From NCBI GenBank assembly GCA_017979445.1, contig CM030717.1:17533288-17597287 (forward strand): a DNA stretch of 64,000 nucleotides, given 5' to 3'. A program made the translations under genes and the position numbers. Under the pieces are notes generated by a model. That model did no database searches, was not told the DNA's origin, and saw only the letters and a list, made by a program, of their open reading frames with translations. Below are positions 11,938 to 22,946 of this stretch, piece by piece; the stretch's first letter is position 1; each line of letters opens with the position of its first letter. This stretch comes from Akebia trifoliata (taxonomy: Eukaryota > Streptophyta > Magnoliopsida > Ranunculales > Lardizabalaceae).

Positions 11938-12995
11938 AAGCTTAGTTCATTATTCTTGCACCATGGGCAGGTAGAATAGAACTTCCTAAAAAAGAAAAAA
12001 AAATTAGTTCATTACTCTTTCACTCCGAGTAGGTAGAGTAGAACTTCCTAAAAGAATTAGTTCATTACTCTTTCACTCCGAGTAGGTAGAGTAGAACTTC
12101 CAAAAAAAAATTAGTTCATTACTCTTTCACCTTGGGCAGGTAGAGTAGGACTTCCAAAAAAATTAGTTCATTACTCTTTCACTCCGAGTAGGTAGAGTAG
12201 AACTTCCCGAAAAAATTAGTTAATTACTCTTTCACTCCGAGTAGGTAGAATAGAATTTTCAAAAAAAAAAATAGTTCATTACTCTTTCACCTTGGGCAGG
12301 TAGGGTAGGACTCCCAAAAAAATTAGTTCATTACTCTTTCACTCCGAGTAGGTAGAGTAGAACTTCTCAAAATAATTAATTCACTACTCTTTCACCCTAT
12401 GCAGGTAGAGTAGGACTCCCAAAACAATTAGTTCATTACTCTTTCACTTCGAGTAGGTAGAGTAGAACTTCCCCAAATAATTAGTTCATTACTCTTTCAC
12501 CCTGGGCAGGTAGAGTAGGACTCTAAAAAAGCTTAGTTCATTACTCTTTCACTCCGAGTAGGTAGAGTAGAACTTTCCAAAAAAAAAAAATTAGTTCATT
12601 ACTCTTTCACCCTGGGCAGGTAAAGTAGAACTCCTAAAAAATTAGTTCATTACTCTTTCACTCCGAGTAGGTAGAGTAGAACTTCCCAAAAAAAATTAGT
12701 TAATTACTCTTTCACCTTGGGCAGGTAGAGTAGAACTCCCATAAAGCTTAGTTTATTACTCTTTCACTCAGAGTATGTAGAGTAGAACTTTTCAAAAAAA
12801 AAAGAAAATTAGTTCATTACTCTTTCACCTTAGGCAGGTAGAGTAGGACTCCCAAAAAAATTAGTTCATTACTCTTTCACTCCGAGTAGGTAGAGTAAAA
12901 CTTCCCCAAAAAAATTAGTTCATTACTTTTTCACCCTGGGCAGGTAGAGTAGAACTTTCAAATAATTAGTTTATTACTCGTTCACCTAGGGTAGG
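11938..12995 (+). repeat. Tandem array of ~53-bp units in the Ogre 3' region, copy 2
   Basis: This is the same unit family as 6275-6955 (ttcattactctttcac, ggtagagtag) but clearly longer, about 1.06 kb against 0.68 kb. The gggcagg and gagtagg variants are partly alternating and in places two gagtagg units are adjacent. The array length therefore changed after the two internal regions diverged. Confidence 0.9.
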
Positions 12996-13353
12996 TAGAG
13001 GAAGGCATTCAAATTTTGCTCAGATTATGCTCACTTTGCTCAGATTATGCTCAATTTTTTTTCTCAATCTTTGCTCAATTTCACACAATACATACACTCA
13101 CACTTACACTATTTAGTCAGGAGAATTCTCTAAAATTCAAGGATCTGACACCGTCAATGAGAGCTCATGCTCAAGGACCTGACAACTTTTTTAGTTTGGG
13201 GAGAGTTTTACGTTCAAGGATCCGAACATCCTGATGAATTACTAAATCAGGCTGCAAAATGAACTGTCACTAGCTTTGGCATTCGATATCACACTATCTA
13301 CCAAAATAGATTTGCTATCTAGTTGTTTCAACCCTCTACCAAAGATGGGCATC

Positions 13354-15060
13354 TGTAAACACCTCATTTTTGCACTCGCCTGATTAATCAACTCATCAAC
13401 CCGATGGCAACGATTCCCAATAATGGATGTTTATTCCATTGTTTTATTTTTTTACCAGAAATATTTCAAAAATCCAGATAAGGTATCTCGAACTGACAAA
13501 ACTGTAGAAACCACGTTACGCTTGGAAAATAAAATCCCAAAAGCTTAGAAATCATTATTTTTCAAACAAAAAGAAACTTTACGATAAAAATCACTAAAAA
13601 TGGCCAAATTACCAAAATACCCCTCACATCAAAACGACCCTAGAGCCTACGTTACGTTTAGGAAAACTCTCTCAAATACATAAAACAACAAATCGAAATC
13701 AAATAAATCATTTCACCAATTTTTACAAAATTTGATAAAATTATAAAAATTCCCCTCATAAAGTTCACGATCATTTCACACAAAAAACTTCATAAATAAC
13801 ACAAACCAATATTTCCATTGAATTCCTTATGAAAAATTGATTTCAAAACATCTTAGAACATAAAAAACCGACTTAAAACACGAAAGGTCCTCTCCGAGGG
13901 TAAAACAGTAATTTCACAATTTTCATAATTAAAAATTTTAAAATTAATAAATAAAAATTAATTTAAAATTTTGAACTAAAAAAATCGATCAATCAGGCTC
14001 TTAGGCAAAATTGTTGAGGGTTCGCAAGATATTTCTTTAAGGACCCCTCCATTTGGGGGTCCAAAGAATTAAATATATAATAGAGAGGGGTTCTCCAAAA
14101 AATTAAAGTCAACCAAGAAAGATTAAAGTCAAGGTATTAAAGTCAATCAAGCAAGACTGAAGTCAAAATTAAAGTCAATTAAAAAAGACTAAGGTTAAGA
14201 TATTAAAATCAATCAATTAAGATTAAAGTCAAAATCTTAAAGTCAATCAAAGAAGACCAAAGGTCAAAATCCTAATAGAGTTCTAATAAAATAATAACTC
14301 TATTTAATAGAGTTCTAACTAAAATATAACTCTACTTAAAATAATTCTAATTAAAATACAACTCTTCTTAAAATAATTCTAACTAAAATACAACTCTAAC
14401 TAAAAGAATTATAATCAAATACTAATTCTATCTAAATCAATCCTTAAAAAAATCTATAAATAGAGGTCCTCACACCCTATTTTAGTATCAAATCATAAAC
14501 CCTAAGAGAAATAGGTTAAAAAGCCTCCCTAACCTCCCATAAATCCTAGTTTTAGAGTCCTAACTCCTTACTTAACACCCATACTTAGATTTTAACCTAA
14601 AAAACACCTAAAAGCCCTTCAAAAATACCCCAAAATCCATAACAAATTCAAAGAATCCAGATCCAAAAAAAGAGATACCTTACCTCGGAGATCAGAAATT
14701 AGATCTGGAGGTAGAACGAAGTAAGGAGTACGGTACAAGAAACAATTTTTGTGGGATCTGAGGGAACAAGATCTTTGCTATCGAAGGTAAAATTTCTAAT
14801 TTTTTTTATCTAGGTTTTAGTTATTAGCAATGTAATCTTATTTGGGATAAGTAGAGACCGGCATTGGATGGGCGGGGTTAGTGCCTAATACCTTCCAACC
14901 CTGTAATGTGATCCCCGGATTCAATTTTTCTTCAGTAGATTAGTTTTTTATCTGTTTAGAGTCATTATCCGGTTCTTAGACCATAATAATTAGGTGGCGA
15001 CTCCCAAACCTCAAGGGTAAAAAGCTGATCCACGCACCCCAGGGATCGAGGGCGCTTTCA
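13354..15060 (+). repeat. Ogre/Tat LTR copy D, complete, 1707 bp
   Basis: It begins TGTAAACACC and ends GGCGCTTTCA with no MITE inside. TATA box TATAAATA is at 14455-14462. It abuts Athila LTR sequence starting ctcag at 15061; the matching Athila 3' LTR passage reads ctcaa, so ctcag may be the 5-bp target site. The partner copy lies left of the window. Confidence 0.9.
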
Positions 15061-15699
15061 CTCAGATACAATTTTGTAGTTATTTTATTCAAATTTAATT
15101 CCTTATTTTACAATTACTTATTTGTGTGTCTATTTTGAGTTTAATGCTGTCAAATCTTAAGGCCCAAGTTTTGATTGATTTATTGATCTAGGTTTATAAT
15201 GAGAATTAGAATCTAGGTTAGATCAATAAAATAGATCACGTTAGAATGAATGAACGGTAGAGATACTTTAGCATGTTCTAAGAGGTTAGTAATTCAATTT
15301 ATGATAATTCCATAGATTTTATGACTCTTTGGTATTTAAATTCACATAGAGATGTGCTAAGTTAATATTTAAAAGAGTAATCTAGCGTATTTCGAGAGAA
15401 AACACTAATTGGTATAGGGAATTAAACTTCCAAATAAGGCAAAGCAGGAATTACTTTGAATAATCAATTACGTAGGAGTATCTGTAGTAAAGTCGAAAGT
15501 CCTAAGTTTTTAATCCATAAGAATCCATTCTTTCTTGTTTCATTGTTATTTCAATTTGCAATTCTACAATTCTCGATTCATCAAATAGTAATTTAAGTGA
15601 TTATTTTTAGTACTTAGTAACTTAATCCTCGTGGGAACGATATCTTATATTATTACTTGAAACGATTACTGCACTTGCTAGCATAAATTATAAGCATCA
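15061..15699 (+). repeat. Athila 5' LTR, 3' half
   Basis: Matches 28880-29397 closely (gtctattttgagtttaat, gaatgaacggtagag, gtatttcgagagaaaa) and continues to the LTR end at gcatca (15699), which the 3' LTR has lost. Confidence 0.88.
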
Positions 15700-15705
15700 A
15701 GTTTT

Positions 15706-15723
15706 TGGCACCGCTGTCAGGGA
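15706..15723 (+). other. Athila primer-binding site
   Basis: TGGCACCGCTGTCAGGGA lies six bases after the LTR end. It is a decayed form of the TGGCGCCGTTGCCGGGGA site typical of Athila elements (tRNA-Asp primer). Confidence 0.8.
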
Positions 15724-15824
15724 TTAAAGATTACTAATATTAATACCAATTGCTTTTATTGCTAATTTGATTTTTATTTATTCTTACTTTATTCATTTTT
15801 CTCTTTTCAGGTTTTTCTTAATGT

Positions 15825-17191
15825 ATGAGACGGACAAGGAGCTTGGATTTAGTGCCAATCGACCTTGATATTAATAAGACACTTAGAAGGCTAAATATGG
15901 AACGCAAGCAAAAAGTTGAACAAAGAGTTTTAGCAATGGCGGAAGAAAAGAATAATGGTGGTGGTGGAGATGCAGTCCCGAATAGAGCACTAAAGGATTA
16001 CTCTATTCCTAATGTGGGTGTTTCTAGCATTCGAAGGCCACCTATTCAAGCAAACAATTTTGAGATCAAGCCTGCCATCATTCAGATGATACAATCTTCG
16101 ATTCAGCTTGGGGGATTGGCTAATGATGATCCAAATCTGCATATTGCAAATTTCTTGGAAATTTGTGATACATTCAAGCACAATGGGGTGACTGATGATG
16201 CCATAAGATTGCGTTTGTTTCCGATCCCATTGAACAACAAGGCTAAGGCATGGTTGACCTCGCTACCTTCAGGAACCATTACTACATGGGATGGGCTGGT
16301 TAATGCCTTTTTGACTAAGTACTTTCCACCAGCGAAATCTGCGAAGATGAGGAACGATATAACCAATTTTCTGCAGCAAGATCAAGAATCTCTCTATGAA
16401 GCTTGGGAGAGGTTTAAAGATCTTTTAAGGAAGTGCCTGCACCATGGACTACCGTTATGGATGCAAATGCAAATGTTTTATAATGGTTAGCTCTCAAACA
16501 CTCAAACCATGGTAGATGTAGAAAGTGGAGGAGCATTCTTCAACAAGACACCGGAGGAAGGATATGAACTTATTGAAGTTATGGCTAGTAACAACTTCCT
16601 GAAATCTGATAGGAATGCACAGAAAAGGACAGTCGGAGTTCATGACATTGATGCTTTTACTAATTTGACTGCTCAAGTTACTATTTTAAATAATAATTTA
16701 AAAAAAATAATGTTGCTACAATTTCTAATGTAGGTTGTGATAATTGTGCAGGGAATCATCCTACTTTGGAGTGTCAAGGCCCATATGAAGCAAATTCTTC
16801 CGAACAAGTTAATTATGTGGCCAACAATCAAAGACAATACAATCTTAACTCCAATTACTACAATCAAAGGTGAAGGAATCATCCTAACTTCTCATGAAGC
16901 AACAATGCAAATATGCAAAAATCGCCTCCTTCTTTTCAATCTCAAGAGAAGAAACCAACCATGGAAGAGGTCTTCACCCAATTCATACAAAAGACCATTG
17001 CATTCATTGATGATACCCAAGCCAATTTCAAAAATCAAGGTGCAAGTATTCGCAACCTTGAACATCAAGTTGAGGAGATTTTCAAGCTATTGACGGAAAG
17101 AGTTCAAGGAGCACTCCCAAGTAATATTGAGAAGAATCCCAAGGAGCATGTGAAAGCTATAACTCTTCGAAGTGGGAAGGAGTTAGAATAA
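15825..17191 (+). pseudogene. gag: Athila gag, broken
   Basis: Gag forms the virus-like particle that packages element RNA. The first 221 codons are open (15825-16490) and include the retrotransposon gag core, with AKAWLTSLPSGTITTWD and YEAWERFKDLLRKCLHHGLP. A TAG at 16488-16490 interrupts a frame that otherwise continues through MVDVESGGAF and a nucleocapsid-side passage to ~16733. A frameshift follows, then a CCHC-like knuckle CDNCAGNHPTLEC near 16736-16776. A reading with KAITLRSGKELE, the usual gag-protease linker of Athila, ends at 17191. The start ATG at 15825 lies 100 bases after the primer-binding site, as expected. Confidence 0.88.
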
Positions 17192-17402
17192 TCAAAGGGG
17201 GGTAGCAAACAAGCAAATGAGGATGAAACTGCTCTTCTTAAAGATCAAGATGCTATCCGTTCCTATTCAACAACCTATTCCACAACCATCTTCTAATCCC
17301 ATTCCTTTTCCTCAAAGATTGCGAAAGTAAAATTTAGATAAGCAATTTTCTAAATTTATTGATATTTTTAAAAGCTTACATATTAATCTTCCTTTTGTAG
17401 AA

Positions 17403-18160
17403 ATGCTGGAGCAAATACCGAAATATGCTAAGTTCTTGAAGGAAGTTCTATCAAACAAGAGGAAATTGGTGGATAATGAGAATGTTATGCTCATGGAAGG
17501 ATGTAGTGCTATTCTTCAAAGAAAGCTTCCCCAAAAGCTAAAAGATATAGGGAGTTTCAAAATTCCTTACACTATTGGTGATTTTAATTTTGATAGAGTT
17601 TTATGTGATCTTGGTGCAAGTATTAATTTGATGTCTCTCTCTATTTTCAGGAAACTCGATTTAGGGGTGTGAAGCCTACTACGATATCCTTGCAACTTGC
17701 AGATAGATCTATCAAGCATGTTAGAGGCATTATTGAGGATGTTTTGATAAAAGTGGACAAATTCTTATTTCCTGCTGATTTTATCATTTTGGATATGAAA
17801 GAAGACAAGGATGTTCCACTCATATTGGGAAGACCTTTTCTCGTCACAGGTAGAACTCTCATAGATGTTCATCAAGGTAAGTTGATTTTAAGGGTTCAAA
17901 ATGAACAAGTAACTTTTAATATTTTTGAGGCTATGAAATTTCCTTTCGATGTTGATGCATGTTTTGCAATAAGTGTTTTGGATAGGGTAGTAGCTGAAAA
18001 TTTTAATGAATCTTTTCCTCCCTTACCTTTGAAAAATTGCATATTAAATGGTAGAACTTTAAGAAGTCTAAGTGATGATGAAGATATAATTGAATGTGTG
18101 AATAACTTGATGCTTTGCCACTTTGTGAGTTTCCAAAAAGGCTTAAATTTAAAGAGTTAG
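17403..18160 (+). pseudogene. Athila aspartic protease, frameshifted
   Basis: The retroelement protease cuts the Gag-Pol precursor. The active-site motif is CDLGASINLM near 17600-17640, the usual Athila form of D-T/S-G. The flap-side motif ILGRPFL lies near 17824-17844. A frameshift near 17668-17672 separates the active site from the rest, which continues as KPTTISLQLADRS. The reading then runs through an acidic linker to the start of reverse transcriptase. Identification is from family motifs and order; the enzyme cannot be made whole from this copy. Confidence 0.82.
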
Positions 18161-19740
18161 GAGCTATGCATGTTAATGAACCATCATCTAAACAGGAACT
18201 TCTTAAACTTGAACTTAAACAATTGCCATCACATCTTAGGTATGCTTTCTTAGAAGAGTCTTGTTATTATCCTGTTATTATTAACTCTTCTTTGAATAAT
18301 TTGGAGGAGGAAAAATTATTACGAATTTTAAGGGAGCATAGGAAAGCTATTGGATGGACAATTGATGATATCAAGGGAATTAGCCCATCTATTTGTATGC
18401 ACAAGATTTTGATGGAAGAGAGCTACAAGCCATTGGTACAATCTCAAAGAAGATTAAATCCTTCCATGCAAGAAGTGGTGAAAAAGGAGGTTGTGAAGCT
18501 TATGAATGCAGGTATAATTTATCCAATCTCGGATAATTCATGGGTAAGTCCAGTCCAAGTGGTTCCTAAGAAAGGTGGTATGACCATGGTGAAGAATGAC
18601 AACAATGAGCTTATACCCACAAGAACGGTGATCAGATGGAGAGTTTGTATAGATTACCGGAAACTCAATGATGCCACAAGAAAGGATCACTTTCCTTTGC
18701 CCTTCATTGACCAAATGGTGGAGAGATTTTCCAGGCATGACTATTATTATTTCTTAGATGGATATTCGAGCTATAATCAAATTCCAATAGCACTGGAGGA
18801 TCAAGAGAAGACCACTTTTACATGTCCATATGGAACCTTTGCTTATAAAAGAATGCCATTCGGATTGTGCAACGTCCCTACTACTTTTCAACGTTGCATG
18901 ATGTCAATTTTTTTCGATATGGTTGAAAAATACATTGAAGTGTTCATGGATAATTTTTCTGTTTTTATTCTTCTTTTGATAATTGTGTTTCTAATCTCTC
19001 TTTGATTTTGTAGCGATGTGTTGACACAAACTTGGTCTTGAATTGAGGAAAATGTCATTTTATGGTAAAAGAAGGAATTGTGTTGGGACATCAAATTTTT
19101 GTTAAAGGAATTGAGGTGGATCGAGCAAAAATTGATGTAATTGAGAAGCTTCCACCTCCTACCAATGTTAAGGGAGTTAGAAGTTTTCTTAGACATACAG
19201 GATTTTACAGAAGATTTATTAAAGATTTTTCTAAAATTACTAAACCTCTTTGTGAATTATTGGTAAAAGATGCAGTTTTTTATTTTTCCAAAGAATGTTT
19301 AGATGCTTTTGAAACTCTTAAAGTGAAATTGATATCTTTTCCTGTTATTGCTGCACCCGATTGGGAATTACCTTTTACTTTGATGTGTGATGCTAGTGAA
19401 TATGCTATAAGTACTATTTTAGGACAACGGAAAGATAAGGTCTTTCATGTGATTTACTATGCTAGCAAAGTTTTAAATGAGGCTCAATTGAATTATGTAA
19501 CTACCGAAAAATAGCTTTTAACAGTTATTTATGCTTTCGAAAAATTTTGATCTTATTTAATAGGTTCTAAAGTGATTGTCTACACCGATCATTCGACTTT
19601 GAGGTATTTATTTGCTAAAAAGTGATGCATAGCCAAGGTTGCTAAGATGGATTTTACTTTTGCAGGAATTTGACTTGGAAATCAAGGACAAGAAAAAATC
19701 TAAAATGTAGTTGCAGATCATCTTTCTAGGATGGACCATG
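18157..19740 (+). pseudogene. pol: Athila reverse transcriptase and RNase H, inactive
   Basis: This region copies element RNA into DNA and removes the RNA strand. RT is open from 18157 to about 18965: IGWTIDDIKGISPSICMHKI, WVSPVQVVPKKGG, WRVCIDYRKLNDATRKDHFP, then YKRMPFGLCN. The catalytic box reads FMDN where the family has FMDD, so an active-site aspartate is lost. A frameshift near 18968 and stops in the thumb region follow. The second half (19062-19514) carries the RT thumb and RNase H start, with MCDASEYA retaining the first RNase H aspartate. A TAG at 19512-19514 and further stops break the remainder (IVYTDHSTLRYLFAKK, VVADHLSRM). Confidence 0.88.
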
Positions 19741-19857
19741 TGTAGTCAAATGAAGAAGTTGATGGAGATATTAATGAGAAATTTTTGGATGAGCAGCTGT
19801 TTGCAGCTGGAGAAGCCCCATGTTATGCTGATATTGTCAACTATTTGACTAGGGGGA

Positions 19858-21100
19858 TTGTGTCTACCGAACTCACCCACCAAAGGAGAAAGAAGTTTTT
19901 TTTCAGATATTAAGTATTTTATATGGGATGATCCATTCCTCTATAAGATGCGTGGTGATTGTATAACTAGAAGATGTGTGCCGGAAGAGGAGATGAAGAG
20001 TATTCTTCAACATTGTCATTCTCGCGAAGTTGGAGGACACTTTGGAGCAACCAAAACATCAGCAAAAATTTTACAATCAGGATTTTATTGGCCTTTTTAA
20101 AGATTCATATAATTTTGTTGCCAATTGTGAGAAATGTCAAAGGGTTGGGAATATATCTAGGAAAAATGAGATGCCTCCAACAAATATTTTGGAAATTGAA
20201 TTGTTTGATGTTTGGGGTATTGATTTTATGGGTCTTTTTCCATCTTCTTTCTCTAATCGTTTTATTTTGGTTGCTGTAGATTATGTGTCCAAGTGGGTTG
20301 AAGTTGTAGCATTGCCAACCAATGATGCTCGGGTGGTGGTGAGATTTTTGAATAAGTATATTTTTGCAAGATTTGGAACACCAAGAGCTATCATAAGTGG
20401 TGGAAGATCACACTTCTATAACAAACAATTTGTTTCACTTCTGAGCAAATATGGAGTGACACATAGGGTGGCTACACCTTATCATCCGCAGACAAGTGAT
20501 CAAGTTGAAGTATACAACTATGAGCTAAAGAGGATTCTAGAGAAGACAGTCAATTTTTCAAGGAAGGATTGGTCAAGCAAATTGGATGATGCTCTATGGG
20601 CCTACCAGACAGCGTTCAAGACACCTATTGGAATGTCTCCATATCAATTGGTTTATGGCAAATCTTGTCATCTCCCAGTTGAGTTGGAACATAAATCATA
20701 TTGGGCTGTTAAGTTATTGAATTTCAATTTACAGGCTGCAGGGGAGAAGAGACTGTTATAGCTAAATGAGATGGAAGAGTTCCGGAACGATGCGTATGAG
20801 AATGCTAGGATCTATAAAGAAAAGACGAAGAGATGGCATGACAGGCACATTCACAAACGGGAATTCAAAGAAGGACACCAAGTTCTCCTCTTCAATTCAA
20901 GACTTAAACTTTTTTTGAGAAAATTAAGATCACAGTGGTTCGGTCCTTTCACTGTCAACAAGGTCTTACCATCGGGGGCAATAGAAGTCAAGCATCTGTC
21001 GAAAGGGATTTTTATAGTAAATGGGCAGCGATTGAAGCAATACTTCGGTGGAAACTTTAGTATCGAGCAGGTGTCCATTTTGCTCTCAATTTCGAAGTGA
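19858..21100 (+). pseudogene. Athila integrase, catalytic residue lost
   Basis: Integrase inserts the DNA copy into the genome. The zinc-binding H2C2 region is visible ([20 protein letters not shown], then NCEKCQRVG), split by a TAA near 20098. The DDE core keeps the first aspartate (WGIDFMG) and the glutamate region ([16 protein letters not shown]). The second aspartate motif reads IISGGRSHF where ISDGGSHF is usual, so that aspartate is lost. A stop near 20759 separates the core from a basic C-terminal part (21100 end) with QWFGPFTVNKVLPSGAIEVK. Order and motifs fit Athila; the enzyme would be dead. Confidence 0.88.
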
Positions 21101-21893
21101 AGATTTAAGAAAGTCTAGCTAAAGACTTAAATTTTAGCGCTTCTTGGGAGACAACCCGATTTATTTCCAGCATTGAAATTTTAATTTTTGAACAATTTAT
21201 TTAATTTTTGTTTAATTTCAAGGATTTAGGATTTCATTAATTTATTTTATTTTAGTCTTAGTTGTTATTTTATTTTATTACGTAGCTTAGGATTTGTTTT
21301 ATGCTATTTGTTTTGATTTTAATTATGTTTATTTTATTTTTTAGGTGAATAAAGGGTTTCAGTGTTGCCTAATCAATTCCGCCACAGCGGTGGGTACATG
21401 TGCGCCGCGGCGGTTTCTAAAAATCAGATAAAGAGGCCAAGCCCCAGATTGAAGGAATTAGGGCAAGAGCCGCGGCGAAAATGACTTACCTGCTGCGGCG
21501 CAAGTCTCGAAGTTAGAATTTTAAGGGGTTAAACCCGTCATTTGGTTCAAACTTCTCATATTCTCTCCACCCCTTTCTCTTCTTCTCTCCAAAAACCTTT
21601 CATTTTCCTTCACCTCTTCCTCTTCCTCAACCTTTTATCTCCCCTAACTCTATTTAAATCCACAAAATTTCTTTCATTTGTTCATATCACTCTCACTATT
21701 CTTTTTTCTTCTCAGAAAAATGAAAGGTTGCTACTAAGTTTGGGGGAAAGAAGCCGATTACATTGAAATTTGGATTCAAGATTTGAAGAAGAGTTTTGAG
21801 GTTTACAAAAGTGGTAAGGGTTTTCTTCTCTCTTGATTACTGAAGTTCTGTGTTTGGTTGATTTCTGATTAGAAGAATTTTATTTGGGTTATA
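21101..21893 (+). other. Spacer between pol and env-position ORF, with GC-rich palindrome pair
   Basis: No ORF. Two GC-rich palindromic sites stand out in AT-rich DNA: one at 21378-21415 (cacagcggtgggtacatg, gcgccgcggcgg) and a weaker one near 21468-21510 (gccgcggcg, ctgctgcggcgc). The same pair architecture occurs in the element's 3' LTR (24994-25103). The rest is a T-rich tract and a CT-rich passage at 21560-21720 resembling a 5' untranslated region. Confidence 0.65.
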
Positions 21894-22946
21894 ATGGCTT
21901 CATCAAGTACTTCTAAGAAGAGGAAATCTAGGGTTGTTTATGATAAAAAAAAATTTGTTAGTGAAGATGCACAGAATAGTTTCTATGAATCGGTAACTGG
22001 TAGAAATCCCATAGCAGAAAGGGGATTAACTGTCACAGCTGTAGGATATCCTCATATTAGGGGGATTATAGAAGAGAGGAAATGGGAAACGTTTTGTGCA
22101 CAACCTAAGCCTGTAATAGTACCAGTTGTGAGGGAATTCTATGCCAATGCTCCTGAACATGACCATAGGAAGGTGTTTATTAAAGGAAAACAGGTTGATT
22201 TTAGTGGGGAGGCTATCAACAAATTTTTCAAATTACCTGATATTACGAAAGATGATTATAATAGATTCATTGGGAGGCAAATAAATTATCAAGAGATATT
22301 GCAAGAGATTGATGTACTAGGTACTCAATGGAAGCTAACAGAAGAAAAACCCGTGACATTTCTGAGCATTGGGCTCACTAAGGACTGTAAGGCTTGGTAC
22401 AATTTTCTAGGGGCTAGAATGATACCAGTAAAGCATTTTAGTGATATTAATAAGGAAAAGGCAATTCTCTTGTACTGCATTGTGACTGGAAAATCTATTG
22501 ATATGGGGAAATTCATATCTTCTCATATTATATAGTGTTACAAGCACACTTCCATGTCATTATTTTATCCTTCCTTGATCACTGCTTTGTGTGTTGCTGC
22601 TGGGGTCCAATTTGGGGCAGATGAGGAGACTTTGCCTCATATGGCTGCACTTTTTGACAATAAAGTGCAAGGTATGAAAGGGATTGACAGAATGGCACTA
22701 GTTGTTCAGAGTCAACAGGCAAGACCACAGTCTTCCAAATCTCTCACTACGGCTGAACGGATGGAAAGGTTGGAAGAAAGGGTTAATCAACAAGGCGAGC
22801 AGCTCCAGCAGTTTACAGAGTATCAGTATGCCTACAACAAAACTCTTGAGTTGATGATGAGGCAGATAGTAGTGGGGATAGCAGTGGACATGTCACAGTT
22901 TCCTAACATGCCAGTTTATCCAGACAGTCATATGGAAAGGGACTAG
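21894..22946 (+). pseudogene. Athila env-position ORF (putative plant transposon protein domain), one in-frame stop
   Basis: Athila-group elements carry an extra ORF after pol, often called env-like; its role is not established. The N-terminus is basic (SSSTSKKRKSRVVYDKKKF). A central part resembles the putative plant transposon protein domain (EERKWETFCAQPKPVIVPVV, DFSGEAINKFFKLP, LGARMIPVKHFSDI). A TAG at 22533-22535 is the only break; the same frame resumes and reads LFYPSLITALCVAAGVQF, then a heptad-like segment (AERMERLEERVNQQGEQLQQ) that could form a coiled coil. I see no signal peptide or clear membrane segment, so the env label is positional only. Confidence 0.72.

Larger units (their letters stand above)
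1..15060 (+). mobile_element. Ogre/Tat-type Ty3/gypsy element, three-LTR chain, left end outside window
   Basis: Three related LTR sequences (1-359, 7312-9877, 13354-15060) alternate with two related internal regions (360-7311, 9878-13353). The primer-binding site type, the 1.7-kb LTRs opening TGTAGACACC, the Tat-type integrase and the tandem arrays before the 3' LTR fit the Ogre/Tat lineage. The first internal region keeps the primer-binding site; the second starts directly in pol, so its leader is deleted. LTRs shared between neighbouring copies usually come from unequal recombination between LTRs; that origin is inferred. The last LTR ends exactly in CA at 15060 and is followed by Athila LTR sequence, so this element seems to have inserted into the Athila 5' LTR. 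Confidence 0.85.

Noticed and set aside
21894..22946. A true envelope glycoprotein gene
   Set aside because: Position fits the env-like ORF of Athila elements, but I see no signal peptide, cleavage site or clear membrane segment.
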